Assembly: GCA_051453625.1 (NCBI GenBank)
Contig: JBOZIK010000001.1
Span: 92,098,390-92,158,320 of the forward strand
Direction: 5' to 3'
Length of the DNA stretch: 59,931 nucleotides
From: Welwitschia mirabilis
Taxonomy: Eukaryota; Gnetophyta; Gnetopsida; Welwitschiales
Under the pieces are notes generated by a model that made no database searches, was not told the origin of the DNA, and was given only the letters and a program-made list of their open reading frames with translations. This document shows, one piece after another, positions 33,785 through 46,944 of the stretch. Both the position numbers and the translations under genes were made by a program. Each line of letters starts with the position of its first letter. Positions within the stretch are counted from its first letter, which is position 1.

Positions 33785-36439
33785 AAAAGGAATTTTCTTA
33801 ATGAAATGAATATGAAAAAGGATTAAAAAGTGGAATTTACTTAAGTATTCCAAGGAATACCTAGTTAAAAATTAATACTTAGAAGAACCTATTAGGATTT
33901 ATAGGAGGTATACATTGGTATAAGAGATCATTATGTACTCAAGCCAATAGCATTCTAGTTATTTCCTATATTATATTGATACCCAAATATCTATGGTAAT
34001 TATTCCCCAATTTAATATAATTTTCTATTTAATTAACAAAGATTTTAAGAACTTATTCTATTTTGGAGGGAGAAAAAGCCCCAATTCCATCTTGCTAAAT
34101 AGTTAATAATTACTAAGCCTAAAGAAGCAAGGGGTTTACACATATATAACATTAAAAATGTGAACTACCTTAGACAACAAAAAATCATTTAGTAACTAGG
34201 TATTAAGAAGGGTTCATGAGTAATACTGATAAATTACAAATAAAGATTAGAGTAACAGAGGAGTTATTCCTTATAAAAAGATATTACAAGCACTCATAAA
34301 ACTTTAAAATCTTGGGAGTAAGGTAAAACTATATGAACAAGTAAGTTCTAGCCACAAAGTACGATAAAGAAGATTATATCTTACAACTATAAAAATATTA
34401 ATACCATTATTATTTTTATTATTATTAATTTTTAATTTATATGTTGGTGAAAAGAGTTATTCTACTGATAAATAGGCTTTAATATAGGTGTATGATGGTA
34501 TCTTAATTCTTCATGATATCTAATCATGCAAATGAAAGTACTGATCACTTATTTAATGAATATGCATGGGTAATGAATTTTGCATCAATTCTAAATTATG
34601 CATTAAATCTATAATGTGATTCGGTAATGAACTTTGCATGAATCCTAAATTATAAGTTAGATTTATCTTATTAGAGATAGTGTAGATAATAATAACTTTA
34701 AATAAGGCAATGGCTTATTCAAAAATTAAAAAAATTTCATAAATTTCAAAATTCTATTTCAAATCCACCTCAAGTAGCCAAGAGGCTTAGATGATAATAA
34801 GGTAAAATTGTTTTGGTAAGAATGGAAAAAAATCATACCTATGAGTCAAAATCCATTCTTAAATACAAACAACATAAAGAACTCTATGACCTTATTATCT
34901 GAAGAAGATGTAAAACCATGTTATAAAATATAAGAGGGTTTCCAAACTACAACATAATGGGTTTTTATAGGTGGTAGAAAGAAGATACCATTATATTTTA
35001 AAAGGTTAAAGAATTAGTCACATAAAATTCAATTATCAAAGTCTTAGGAATCTCAGATTAAGGCAAAATTCTATGCCTTAATTTAGTATAGAAGATGAAA
35101 ATGAATTCTTTTAATAAGAGGGAACTAGTCTACCTTAAGAGTAGACATATCTCAAAAATTATTCTTTCTTGTCTTGGATGAGTTAAAGTAAAAATGATAA
35201 ATAGGTATGTTATTTAATTAATGAATCATGCTAATATCAAGGGTTTCCATTTTTATTTCCTTTAGTTTTTGTAATATGATTTTCTTATCAACATTATTAA
35301 CTTTCATTTCAAGTTCTTACTAAATAAGAATAATACCAAATACCCTATTTTGATTACGACCTTCCTAAGACATCTTAGGGAATTACAAGGATTATTCTAA
35401 TGAAAAAAAAAGAGAAATATAAAAAGGTTAGAAAATTTAAATAAGTTTAAAAATAATAATTATAAAAAAAATCTAAAGAAAAGAATTAGAAGTAGTCAAT
35501 CTAGAAAACTGTGATAGTAAGCAAATGACAATGCTTAGAGCCTATATTCTTTAGGTCTAAAATATTCTTTTTAACTTGAGAAGCAAACGTAGCTAACAAA
35601 TAACATGTGGTAGAGATAGAAATTCAACATCAAATAATAGGTTCCTATAAGGCTAAGTTTTTTTACTTACATGCAAAAGAGCAATGTTAATATCTTATCA
35701 AATTTAACATGCTAAATTCAGTGAATCTACCCCTGCCCTTAGATTATCCTTTCCTTTTCTATAAAATAAATCCTTCCTCCTTATCATTAACATTAAATCA
35801 TCTTTAGATTAAAATAAATTTTATAAGAAGAAAATATTGCTCAATTTAGCTAAGAAAGCTCTTAACTCTAAATCAAAATGTCCTTTTAAAATCTTGGAGT
35901 TATTACATTACGTAGTGAAAGAAGAAGTTATATGAAAGACTTTCATGTTATCAGTTAAACTTTACCCTAGTAGGTATATGGTAGGGTCAATAGAGAAAAA
36001 GATACAAGTTGTTAACAAATATGTAGGAGCTTTAATATAGCACTAAAAATCCCTTAGCACTCAATGGTGAGGAAGTTGCTTTTGTATTAACATGTAGAGA
36101 AGTTCCTCATATGCAACACTAAGGACATCCTACTAGCCATTAGATAATAAGTGTGATGTTATAAGAAATGTAAATTTTTTTATTTACTAATTGGTTAATA
36201 TATTTTAATTTTTTTAATGCTCTTTTGATTTACCTTATTTTTAATTTTTTTTAGGGTAGTGTCCCTGTGCATGATTTTTTATCTTATGAGTCTAATATTT
36301 TACTTAACAAGCATAATTGTTCCACTTATTACATGCTTTTTTTACCTCTATATTTGTATATTAGGGAATTATTAGCCTACTTGTAATTATAATTTTCTCT
36401 ATTAATAGATGTGGCCTTTTTTCATAAAAGAAAAAAAAA
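33785..36439 (+). pseudogene. L1-type LINE, 3' part, ending in poly-A
   Basis: This continues the LINE after the Copia insertion. Readable plus-strand pieces are YLSIPRNT (YLGIP block, near 33840) and FWREKKPQFHLAK-stop-LII then TKPKEARGLHIYNIKNVNYL near 34050-34180. These match the FWG...W...C.PK..GGLG.R....N.ALL region just after RT in plant LINEs; Trp is TAG in the HLAK-stop motif. Past about 34420 no domain could be read in 1.8 kb, although a zinc-binding motif and RNase H would be expected. The 3' end has the usual plant LINE tail wording (TATTAATAGATGTGGCCTTTTTTC) followed by the A-run at 36426-36439. The right TSD copy would start at TTACACACTATAC, but the left copy was not found. Confidence 0.75.
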
Positions 36440-38010
36440 TTACACACTATACTAAAAGGGTCATAATTTTTAAACTACTTTGAACTTGGACTCTTTGAAA
36501 AGATTATTTAATTCTATAAAAAATAGACTATATATTCATTATTTAAAAATAAGTATTAATTTTATAAAGGAAAATTAAATGCTTATTATTTTCTATTTTT
36601 GTTTGTTAAGTATTTTTATAAAATAATATTTTAAAATTTATTTAAATATAATAAAAATTATTAATTTGGATTTTTTATAGTCTTAACCAAATCATAGACT
36701 TACAAAAAATTATTATCAAATTTTATTTAATATTTAATAAGTTATGATATTCTTAAGTTATGTTCCCATTTTGAAAAATTTGAACTTTAATAGGAATACA
36801 AATAAATTTATGGCAACTATAGTTGATAAGATAAATTTACATACTTAACTTAGTTAATTTATATAATAAATGTTAAATAATACAAATGAACATCAATTAG
36901 AAAAGAGAAATTCATAAGATTAATTTAAGGATAAAGAACTACCTAGCATAAATCAAATTTGAAGATTAAAAAATTAAATCTAAAAAGAGGATTCTAATGC
37001 ATATTGGATGTAAATTAAAACTATAAAAGTTATTTAATATTTCATAGTGAAAAATAAACATGGGTATTCAAATATTGAAGTGAACCCCTTGGGTACTTGG
37101 CCAAAACTTCAATTCATAACCTCATTAATCAATTTGTAAAGAAATTCTTAAATTTTTCCTTCATCTTAACTTGATCCTAATGGAAGAGATAATTTTAATA
37201 ATAGAAGCATTATAATAAGAATAGATAATAACCTTATGCAATACTCTTTTATGCCATTAATTTGTTTAAGAATAAGGAACAACATAGGGATAAAAAGAGG
37301 TAGATAAAACCTACTTTGAAAGATAAGTGATTAGAGACTACTACTTGAGAAAGATTGGTAAAGATTTTATAAAGTCTTAAACTCCAAAATCCTTAGCTCT
37401 AAGCATTATGCTTTAAGTTTTAAGATCAAAGACCTAAGATTTAAGCTTCAAAATCCACACTCAAAAGCAAGAGAATAAGAAGAGAAGAGAAAAGAACGAG
37501 AAGGAAATACAACAGCATGTCCATACATGAAGATAAAAATTTGGTTTCCAAGAGAATAATGGTAAATAATAGATCAAAGGTTTTTGATGCAATTGGTTAA
37601 AGCCCATGCACATCATTATACACATAAGGTAATATAATCCTATTAAATTAGATAAGATTAATCATTAAAATGTTGGATAATGTGTGAATAAGAAAATCAT
37701 TTCATATTTATGACTCATGTACCTATCTAGAGTGGGTAATTTCTTTTTGCTTTAGTTAGCAAGGATAATTACATATATCATTTTCTTATGCTAGTTCATT
37801 TTTATTTCTTCGTACACTTACAACATATTTAAATAACTCAAACATGCATTGAATGATGTATAATATGCATTAAAATAATTAATATTTTCTATGTACAAAT
37901 TTTAAAATTGCTATGTGTTATAATTAGATAAATGTTTCTAATTCCAATGAATAAGAAGAATTTTTTTGGAATAATTACTTTATATATAAGAGTGCATGCA
38001 CTTATTCACA
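36440..38010 (-). repeat. repeat D: inverted copy of the A/B LTR-like family
   Basis: The reverse complement aligns with 41640-43195: shared words include ATGCTTAGAGCTAAGGA, TTTCAAAGTA, CCATGTTTATTT, CATGAGTCATAAATATGA and AGCATAAG-AAATGAT. It stops abruptly at the LINE poly-A, so the LINE probably landed inside this copy. On the minus strand it has a TATA-like word (CTTATATATAAAG, near 37973-37985), which would fit an LTR promoter. Confidence 0.65.
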
Positions 38011-39875
38011 TACTCATTAATATTAAAATCCATCAAATCCATCAACATAAAACAAAAGGAGGAATTCATGATTGAATGTAGTACACTTAATGTTTTGTCC
38101 AACTTTTACCAACTATATTAACCATTTACTTTTATCAATTAATTTCACTTTTTAGATTTAGATAAGATACATGAATAAATGGAGTCACCAAAACTAGGGA
38201 AAATTTACTCGAAATGAAGATTAATTACTAAAAATATTTTATAAGTATCTATAATTCACAATTAAGCATAATGTATAAATTTGATTTTCATCTAAATAAA
38301 TAAGGATTTAACATTACAAATTTAATATCAAAAGGTACCATGTAATTCAAAGATATTTAAGTAATTAAAATTTTACCAAATATGAGATATGACATACTTC
38401 CCCACTTAGAATTGTTCACTCTTAATAATTAAGATACATAAAGAATTTGAAAATTTGTAACCACATATTATGTGATTCAAAAAGGTTTGAACACTAATTT
38501 GTTATTATTTCTTCTAGCTTCTAAGTAGCTTTATCAAGAATATGAAGAATTTACTAGTCTAATACTACATGTAACTTCTTATTAGTTAAACAATTGAGTT
38601 TCGTTGAATATGAAACCAATTTAATACATGAAAAGAACATGTAATATACTTTTTTGACATACTTACATGGAACAAATTATGCATATGCAACAATTAAAAA
38701 GATGGAGTAAGATTTTATATCACAAATCTAATGTCATGTCCTAATTTTTAAAGAGCATAAGATTTAGCCTAAGAATTATTTAAATATGTTAATAAAGATA
38801 AATAGATAATATATTCTAATTTAATGTCTTGTAGGTTAAAAGATTTATTACAAATGATAAAATATGTATAGGTGATTAAATCTTATCTTGATGTTATTTA
38901 TTTAATGTTTTTGCTAAATGCCTCATCTTAATTAGTCAAATAAAAATAGTTGATATTAAATTTTTTTTTATGATAAAATAGTAGCATGATTTTAAAAATT
39001 TGGAGCCTCTTTATGGCTAATTTTAGTTAGCATTAATGATTATTTTGGAATTTAAAAAGATTACATACTAAATTATTGTGTGACTAACTTATCTTCTTTT
39101 TTCTTGTGTTAAAAAATGCTAAAGAACTTAAATCTTGTAACTTATGCAGACATATTTTTCATATTATTATTTATTAGTAAAATAAATATTTGAGTAGTTA
39201 CTATTATGATGAAATTTTAAGTGCATCCAATGTCTAGGCAAAGTGATGATTATGGGTTATGGAATCATAACTAACTTTCTTTTTTAACATAGTTTTTGTC
39301 TCTTGATATTCCCTTCATCTTCTTATTATAAATAGGACTTCATTCCCTTTTTATTTGTATACTTTTTAAAAATCCTATGTTATTAGATCTTGGCAATTTT
39401 AGATCTTGGATCTTGAAAAACATTAGAGTTCTAGAATCCTTAAAGTCTTAAAGTTTTTAAGAGATTAAAAAGTTTTATATCTAATTTTAGATATGGTCAT
39501 TATTTTTGCATCTTTTCATGGTTCTAGTTTTATCTACATTCTTATATGGTTCCTTTATTCTTGCATCCTTTTTAAGGTTAGATAGGTGCTTATTTCTTAA
39601 TTAATCATAGATTTCTTAAAAAATCTTTAAAAAGTTTTAAGATGTATTACTTATGTATGAGAACTTGTTTCTACTACTTTCTTGATAGAACTTGTGAAAG
39701 TTTGAGGTGTTATACTTGTCTATACTAGTTTGAAATCCATGTGAGTCTGATTTTTTTCTTAACTTTTATTCTTATATAAATTCATATTAGTAGAATTTTA
39801 TATCATATTAGAAATTATTTTGATGTATCTTGCATATAACATCTTATAATCTTAAAATCTTATAGAAATAAAAAA
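38011..39875. other. AT-rich noncoding DNA
   Basis: No coding frame or repeat partner recognised. A TATAAATAGG word at about 39327 is followed by sequence full of TTAGATCTTGGATCTTG-like short repeats, possibly another decayed LTR promoter region. Confidence 0.4.
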
Positions 39876-40082
39876 TCCACATATCACCAAATGAGGCAGT
39901 GGAATGTGAGAACCTATAGATCGTTAAATAAGATAATGGGATTGATAGATCCAAAAATCACTAAATGAGGTAGTGGAGTATGAGAAACCCATAAATTACC
40001 AAATGAAGTAATGGTATTAATAGATTCGTGGATTACCAAAAGAGGTAGTGGACTTCAAATATCATTGAGTAAGACAATGAAG
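39876..40082 (+). repeat. tandem array, about 37-38 bp unit, six degenerate copies
   Basis: Units start near 39876, 39912, 39950, 39987, 40025 and 40056. The core is ATCACCAAATGAGGTAGTGG. Odd units tend to end in TGAGAA and even units in GATAGAT, so the array has a two-unit (about 75 bp) higher-order pattern. The period is not a multiple of three, and stops occur in all frames. Confidence 0.8.
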
Positions 40083-40476
40083 GAAAAATATATGAAAATT
40101 TATTAAAAATTAATTATTCTCATTTCATTTTTCTAAGTCCATTACTTGAAATCTTGATCTTGGCTTGTTTATTTTATGATTTGGGATTCTCTGATCTTTA
40201 TTTTTATCTTACATGGGCCATACTAAGAGTTATGAATATTTCATTATTCTCACTTAATGTTCTTGTTTTAAACATATGAAAAAACTAGATTACAAAAAAG
40301 CTAAGATAATTTACCAAGGAGAACATATTGGAGTGAGGATCAACAATGTTCAATTTTTGTTTAAAGACTATGTTGGAGTGAATTGTTATTGTTGTTAAAA
40401 CTTGTAATATTGTCATATGAATCTTTTATCTTCTACATGTTGTAATAATTTTTATATCCTTGAGATACTTTGGATC

Positions 40477-40480
<4 letters not shown>

Positions 40481-40520
<40 letters not shown>
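40481..40520. repeat. (TA)20 microsatellite
   Basis: Uninterrupted TA repeat. Confidence 0.95.
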
Positions 40521-40523
<3 letters not shown>

Positions 40524-41639
40524 GTTCATTAATAAGTTTTGATGATGTATATCCATTCTTAAAATCATATTTTAATGAAAAAAGGTGAAGTTTGAAAATT
40601 TGTTTATATGCATATTTTGTAAATTTCTTGGAAACTTCTATAGTTTAAACATAGAATAATGAATAAGAAATCTTGAAAATTTTTAGTAAAGATAAAAAAG
40701 AAAAACAAGTATGTTAATGAATCAATGCTTGAAACATAATAGCCAAGAGAGAGGAAGATATGAAGCACTAAAATGCACTCTTGAAGATTTGGTTGAATTT
40801 ACCATTATTTATTTTTCTTGTGAGAATGTAAGTGAAACATGATAATGAAAATTCAGCTTCTTGCAATGTAGTTCTAGAATAAGCTGCATTGGAAGGAGAA
40901 ATTTTATTTTGCCAATAGCTAAGTGTTTTTGAGCGTTACTTTGAAAAAGTATTATCTACAAATAATTATTTAATGTTAAATTGGTGTAAGGTTTTGTGTT
41001 GCATGGCATACTAAAAAATCATAAGGAGTAGGCACAGAGGACACTATTGGAGAAGAGTTGAATCATTGCCTTTATTTTATTTCTTAATGAAAATCCCAAT
41101 TTTGAAGGAAAACTATTGTTCATTAATCTAAAAAATAAATCTCTTTGAAGAAAACAAGAATGATATCAACTAAAAATGATGGATTTTTAAGGTTTTCTGT
41201 TACTTTATGAAGATGTGATGATGAATATATCTTATTCCATATTTTGTAAATCCTATTTACTTGAATAATAAGTATATTAAGATTTTAGTTAAATGAATAA
41301 TTATCCTTATTTAAGTTCCTTATAAAATAAATTTCATTTTAAAATTAACCTTAGTTTATAATATATACAAATTATCATGAAAATGATAAGAGTTATGTTA
41401 AAAGATTGTTATGAGAAAATCTATACAAATATTTAAAATTAGATAATAAAATTATGTGAAGAATTAAAATCACATGATAAAACTAATAAATTAAAAGTTT
41501 CAAAAGGACATAATAATATATTTTACATCTTATTTACTCATTTAAATTCTTAGTAAATGTGATAGGTGTACACTACTATGAATAAATATTTTCTTTCTTG
41601 TGTTACATGATTAATAGATTTTATGCATAACAAATAAGC
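40521..41639. other. AT-rich noncoding DNA
   Basis: Nothing recognised on either strand. Confidence 0.5.
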
Positions 41640-44183
41640 ATTTGAATAAGTACTTACACTCTTACCTATAACCAAGAATGATAAATGAATAGATTTACTC
41701 TACCATGACTTTTATGTTTTTCACATATATAAGGGCACTTTGTTTATAGCATATATATTGCTTTATTCATTGAAATTGAAGAGTTTGTCTCATTGTATTA
41801 CATGATAATTTTGACATTTATGAATTTTTTCTTTTTGTGTATGCCTTGGATGAATTAAACTTTCTTATGAGCGTCTAAAGGATTAGAAAGAGCTAGCATA
41901 AGGAAATGATGCATGTAATTAATCTTGATAATTAAAGAAATAAGATTACTCACCCTAGTTATGTGCATGAGTCATAAATATGATTTCTTTTTCTACTCCA
42001 ATGTAACTTATTACTCATTTCACTTGTTAATGCTAAATCATGTAAACTTGTGATCTCGAGCTATGTGCCTTTATTTATCTATATATAGAGATCCTTTCAT
42101 TTTTTGTTAAGAGAGATACTTTCCTTTTGTTTTGTACAAGTGCATTTCTTTTTTCCTCTATATCTCTCTCTTTACTTCATTATCTTTCTTATCTTGAAGC
42201 TTAGAAGCTTAGAGCTAAGGAACTCTTAAACTTAGATCTTCATCATCTTCAACTATTAAGGTCTTACTAGTCTTTCAAAGTAAGCTATTTACTTTTATTA
42301 TCTATATTATCTTTTTGTCTATTGGAATGATGTGATATTTTATTATGGAATTATTTATGGCTTTTATGCAATTATATTATAAAATATTATTCCGTCTCAT
42401 TGGCTTTCACCAAGATGTTATAGTGAGATATAAGAGGTCTCTTGTTTTTGATGATAGAGGATTGACTAATGGATGATTATGACCAATTGATCAAGGGGTT
42501 TACTATTTAACCAAAAAAAAAAGAAAAAAGAAATTTGGGTATCCATGTTTATTTAATTATTATTTTTTTAATCTATTATGCATTAAAACCATCTTATTAG
42601 GAGCAAAGTCTAATCCTTAAAAATCTCTTTAGACTAGTACTCTTCCATAAAAAATCTTAAGGCTCATAGTAAATGGTTCTTTTTAAATTAATTTGCTTTT
42701 TTCTTTCTACAATGATTTTTATTTCTACTAGTGATTTTTATTTCTATAAGTAATTAGTTAGTACATCCATTATTTTAGGGATTCAAGTTATTATTTAACT
42801 AGTTGTAAAAAATTTATCATGTTTTTGTTATGATAAAGATTAAATTTCCAAAATAGAGGCATAAGATAAAAACATCATGTCTCATTAACTAGCAGGTATA
42901 AATTAGGGAAAGTTTTTATGTAAGTATAGGATTATGTTATGAATATGAAAATATAAAAAATGTTATTTTTATAATGGGTAATTAATTTTAGAAAAATTAT
43001 TTGTTTTTAATATACATAATAAATGTAGAAAATAATAAGTAAGTAATTTATGGTTTTTATCTATCTATTAACATATTTATAAACTTAACTATCATAAGTT
43101 GTATAAAATTGTATAAGCCTTCCAAAACATCTTGAATGATTTAAAAACTTAAAGTATTTTGAAAGTTATGGTCATTTTAGTGCAGTGTGATAGGACTATA
43201 ATTTTAGAAATTTAACAGTTTTTAGCCTTAAAGTAATAATGTTAGAAATAATACTTTTAAAATTCCAAGATAGTAAAAGTTAAATTTAAGGAGCCTATTA
43301 CATGTCTAGTTTTTGAAAAACTACTATAATTTATATTTTGCTTTATAATTAATTCATTATTAATTTTTAATTGTGATGTCTCCATAGAGCCTTAAAATAT
43401 TATAATTAATGTTCAAAATTATAAAAAAATTATTATACAATATTTTATAAGAAAATGAAGTATATAAAATATGTTTTTATTAGTATATTTAAATTAAATT
43501 ACCTATAAGTTATATATATTTATAGAAATACCTCTTTTACCATTTTTTAAAAGCTTACTTTGAATGTGCATGTTTGTAAGAGTTTTTACCTTAGTAGTTT
43601 AAGTAACACAAGTAGGCTCTATCTTATTACTTATTTTTGTTGACTTATAATATAGTCATATAAAATATGAGATAAATACTTATGTCTTAATAATTATATT
43701 TGAGCTATACTTTCTTTTGTTTACCTTCTTTACCCTAATCCATGAAGATTGTCATATGAGCATGGAAAAATGTTTTTAGAATTAGCATAGCTCTAGGTGT
43801 GTCTTAGTTTCTTTAAGTATGTTATTTTATATTTTTATTATTATTTAAAAAAAAAATATTTTCTTTATCTATATTTTTATTATTATAATCTTAAATATAG
43901 AAATGTCCTTATATGCTTGCTTTTTTTAATGGTTGTTTCTATAAAATAAACTAAATGATGATTAGAATTATTATAACTAGGTAAATAATTTATTAAATAT
44001 ATACATTATTTGGAATTATTTTAATGCATTTGTGTGGTGTATTCATTAAATAGGAATAAATCAAGATAGATCTAATAATGTTCATCCCTATACTTTGATT
44101 TTATTATTAAGGTGGGTTTTGTTGCATTTTTGTAATAATACCCTTTTGGAAGTGGATTTTATCATGACTTTCCTACCTTAACC
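41640..44183 (+). repeat. repeat A: LTR-like noncoding repeat
   Basis: From about 42160 to the end it aligns in the same orientation with repeat B (47225-49255), for example GGAATGATGTGATATTT, TTTGAATGTGCATGTTTGTA and AAAAACTACTATAATTTAT. From 41640 to 43195 it aligns in inverse with repeat D. It holds TATA-like words (ACATATATAAGGG near 41728; TCTATATATAGAG near 42060) but no coding. Length, lack of coding and the TATA words suggest a long LTR. Its end falls directly against the LTR at 44185. Confidence 0.65.
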
Positions 44184-44184
44184 A

Positions 44185-44815
44185 TGTATGAACTTACTCT
44201 TACTTAATATCACAAGCCCTTGGCATTGATGAATCATGTTGCACTATCCAGACATGCTTCAGAAAGTGGGGGTCATTTGTAAGTATGCATCCACCTTATG
44301 TACTGCATGTTACCTTCATTGGGGATATATCAAAGTGAAGTGAAAGCTTATGGATTTGAGCCCAGACATGTTTGTATAGTTTATAACTTGAAGTAGAACC
44401 AACTCAAGTCTGAAGGATAGCTAGATATTGAGTTGGAATGCCATTAATTAGAGTTACAACCTCTATTATATTGGTTAGGTTTTATCCCTAAAATTTATCC
44501 ATGTTTGTTGATAACAAGTTTACATATTCTTAACTATTCACTAGATATCTTTTATGTGATGAAAGACTAGGAAGAAATGGAAGATAAAACTTATAACATT
44601 TCTATTATTTATAAATCAAAATAACCTATAAATTAATTATATTTAAATATATAATATTAATATAATTTGTCTTTCTTAGAATATAAAAATTATAATTAAG
44701 AAGTAAGTAGAATTTGGTCCTAGGTTCCATTTTGTCTATTAGATAAAAATATATTAAAGTAGGAAAGGAAGAAGGAAAACATAGTGCTTTTAAGATTAGA
44801 GAAAAGACGGTATCA
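44185..44815 (+). repeat. LTR of the E3 (chromovirus-like) family, distant copy
   Basis: It aligns end to end with 53733-54365 (631 versus 633 bases), both starting TGT.TGAACTTACTC and both ending near GGTATCA. Shared words: TATTATATTGGTTAGGT, TTATCCCTAAAA, CTTAGAATATAAAAATTATAAT. No matching 5-base flanks are seen, and no second LTR or Gypsy coding follows it, so it may be a solo or truncated LTR. Confidence 0.8.
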
Positions 44816-44985
44816 TGCTTATGAGTAACTGAGAGGTAAGTCTCTTAGTTGTAACCTAATTATTCCACTATAATGTTTAATCATGTCATGTAAATTAATG
44901 AATGTAATGTAATTTAGTTTAAAAAAATTAGCTCCTCTTAAGTCTAACCCAAAAATGGGTCATGAAATAGTATAACTAAAAGTAA
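44816..44985 (+). repeat. segment C, inverted partner of 49256-49408
   Basis: The reverse complement matches the sequence right of repeat B: GGTTAGACTTAAG against GGTTGAACTTGAAAG, AATTAGGTTACAACTAAGAGACTT against AATTAGGTTATGACTAATAGACTT (difference-rich but collinear). Noncoding. Confidence 0.55.
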
Positions 44986-45020
44986 ATTACAAGAATGTAA
45001 ATTACATAAATGTTAAGACT

Positions 45021-45155
45021 AAAAAAAAAAAAAAAAGCACTAGAATGAATCATATAACTTTAAAAAGGGAATGATGGGGATGGAGGGGAGGGGAACACGG
45101 GGGTGGAAGAGGAGAGAGGAGGGAGGAGGGATGGGGAACAGAGGAAGAGAGAAAT
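45021..45155 (+). repeat. A16 run followed by a G-rich purine tract
   Basis: A run of 16 A at 45021-45036, then 45067-45155 almost entirely G and A with several GGGG/GGGGG runs spaced by short linkers, a pattern able to form a G-quadruplex. Strand-asymmetric. Confidence 0.8.
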
Positions 45156-45384
45156 AATTAATGGAATAGTAAGAGTTACAGTGGAAAAGGACTGGTACCA
45201 TCTACTAGAAAAAAATAAAAATAAATAAAATCATTAGAAAGGGATTAGTATAATGGAAAATAAAAGTAGAAGAGCACTAAAATTAAAAGAATAAAAATGG
45301 AAATTTTTGTGCATACTACTATAGCTATAGTGCCATTACCCTAAGAAATAGTGCTAGAAAGCTATAGTAATTTAATTTTTTCTA

Positions 45385-45560
45385 TGCTTTGTGTTACTAT
45401 AAATATCATAAGTTTTAAATATTATCCTAGAATATAAATATTAGAGAAGTTAAATTCATATTTTACCAATATTCCTCAAACTTCTATTTGAAGTATAGAT
45501 CTAGTGTTATTCTTTCCAAGGGAGAATATGTAGTAGTTAAAATAGTAAAGCTTATAAATA
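45385..45560 (+). repeat. direct repeat R1, partner of 46945-47113
   Basis: Collinear diverged match with the sequence just left of the 47114 gap (CATAAGTTTTAAA..TCATCCTA; TAGATCTAGTGT against TAGTTCTAGTGT; GAGA.TA.TGTAGTA). Noncoding; directly upstream at 45320-45380 are ACTATAGCTATAGTGCC-like words. Confidence 0.6.
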
Positions 45561-45609
45561 ACTGATTCTATAATCATCACAAGCTGATTGAGTATTCCAA
45601 GAGCATAAA

Positions 45610-45690
45610 AGAGAGAGAGAGAGAGAGAGAGGAAGAGAGGGAGGGGGTGTGGGGAGGGATGGGGAGGTGGGGGGGGGGGGGGTTGGGGGG

Positions 45691-45740
<50 letters not shown>
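45610..45740 (+). repeat. (GA)n / poly-G / (GA)n compound microsatellite
   Basis: A (GA)n start, a G-dominated middle with a 14-base G run and a second 7-base G run, then (GA) for about 50 bases. Entirely purine on the plus strand except a few T; likely to form triplex or G-quadruplex structure. Confidence 0.9.
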
Positions 45741-45743
<3 letters not shown>

Positions 45744-46944
45744 AATGAATTAAGCTAGGAATGAGAAGTATCCCTTAACATCTAGAATTACCATAACAAC
45801 AGTAATGAGAATCTTAATAAAAATAGAGTTATTCTATATCTATTTAAAGTAAATTATGTTAAGCATCCTCTAAAACTTAAGGATTGTGACATAATCTCAT
45901 TACCATATAAGTGTTGGTAAAGAGTCTAGGTTACCTTAGCTCTCATATCCAACTTAATAAGCATGAAAAGTAGGAATTCACCCTCAATAAGATTAAAAAA
46001 TAGATGAGATTAACATATGAGAATCACTCAAAAATATAAATAAGGTTAATACATTTCAATCTGCCTTAACTATTACAAGTATGAAAAAAATGAATACTTA
46101 AAATTAGAAATAAGGTTAAAAATTCTAGATTTTATTTTAGTAATAAAACAAAGATTACATAAATGAAATATTCAAGGTAGTGCTTAAAATGTTATGCTAG
46201 CCTTAGGATCTAGCTCATTCCTAAAGAAGAGCTTAAAAAGAAGACACATTAAAAATAATAATAAAAGCACTTAAATGTTCAAAAAACTTAAAAGTGAGTC
46301 TAAAGGGGCCTTTTATACATCAAAAATTAGGGTTACAGTTAGAGTTTTAGAAAGTTGTATAATTTTTAGCAACTTTAAATTAGTTCACCCATAGCCCCCA
46401 CAATCTTGAAATCTACCATTGCACCTAGAATGTAAGGCTAAGTATTAAAATCCTAAGGTGAATGCACTACCATCAATTCCAACTGATACTACTAGCTTTC
46501 TAGCACACTAGCCTATTAGCTTCTGGCTCTTGCACTTTAGTCTTTAATAAACTTGAAAAATCAAGTGGTGAAGTTAGAATGCTAGTGTTTTGTGAATTTA
46601 ATAGCATAGATTAAGATAAATGGATAAAACTATGAAAAATTAGAACTTGGTTATGTTAAATTAACCTTAATTACTTGAGATAAAGGTCAATTTTTTCATG
46701 TCATAATACCTTCCAACCAACCTTTTGCTAGTCTCTTAGCAAAAATGTGTGAGAGTTTCACAGCATGAAAAAATTACACATTGAAAGCATTCAAGTATTA
46801 AGAAAATGTGACAGAAAAATTTTAAAAAAGGACAATTTTAAGGATAAATTTTGAGGTTGATTTTACTTGAATAAGATTGATAAAATATAAAAAGAGAAGA
46901 TTCTAAGTAGGATTCCTATTGCAATGATGTTAAAACTTAGTTTA
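45741..46944. other. AT-rich noncoding DNA
   Basis: No domain or repeat partner recognised. Confidence 0.5.
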
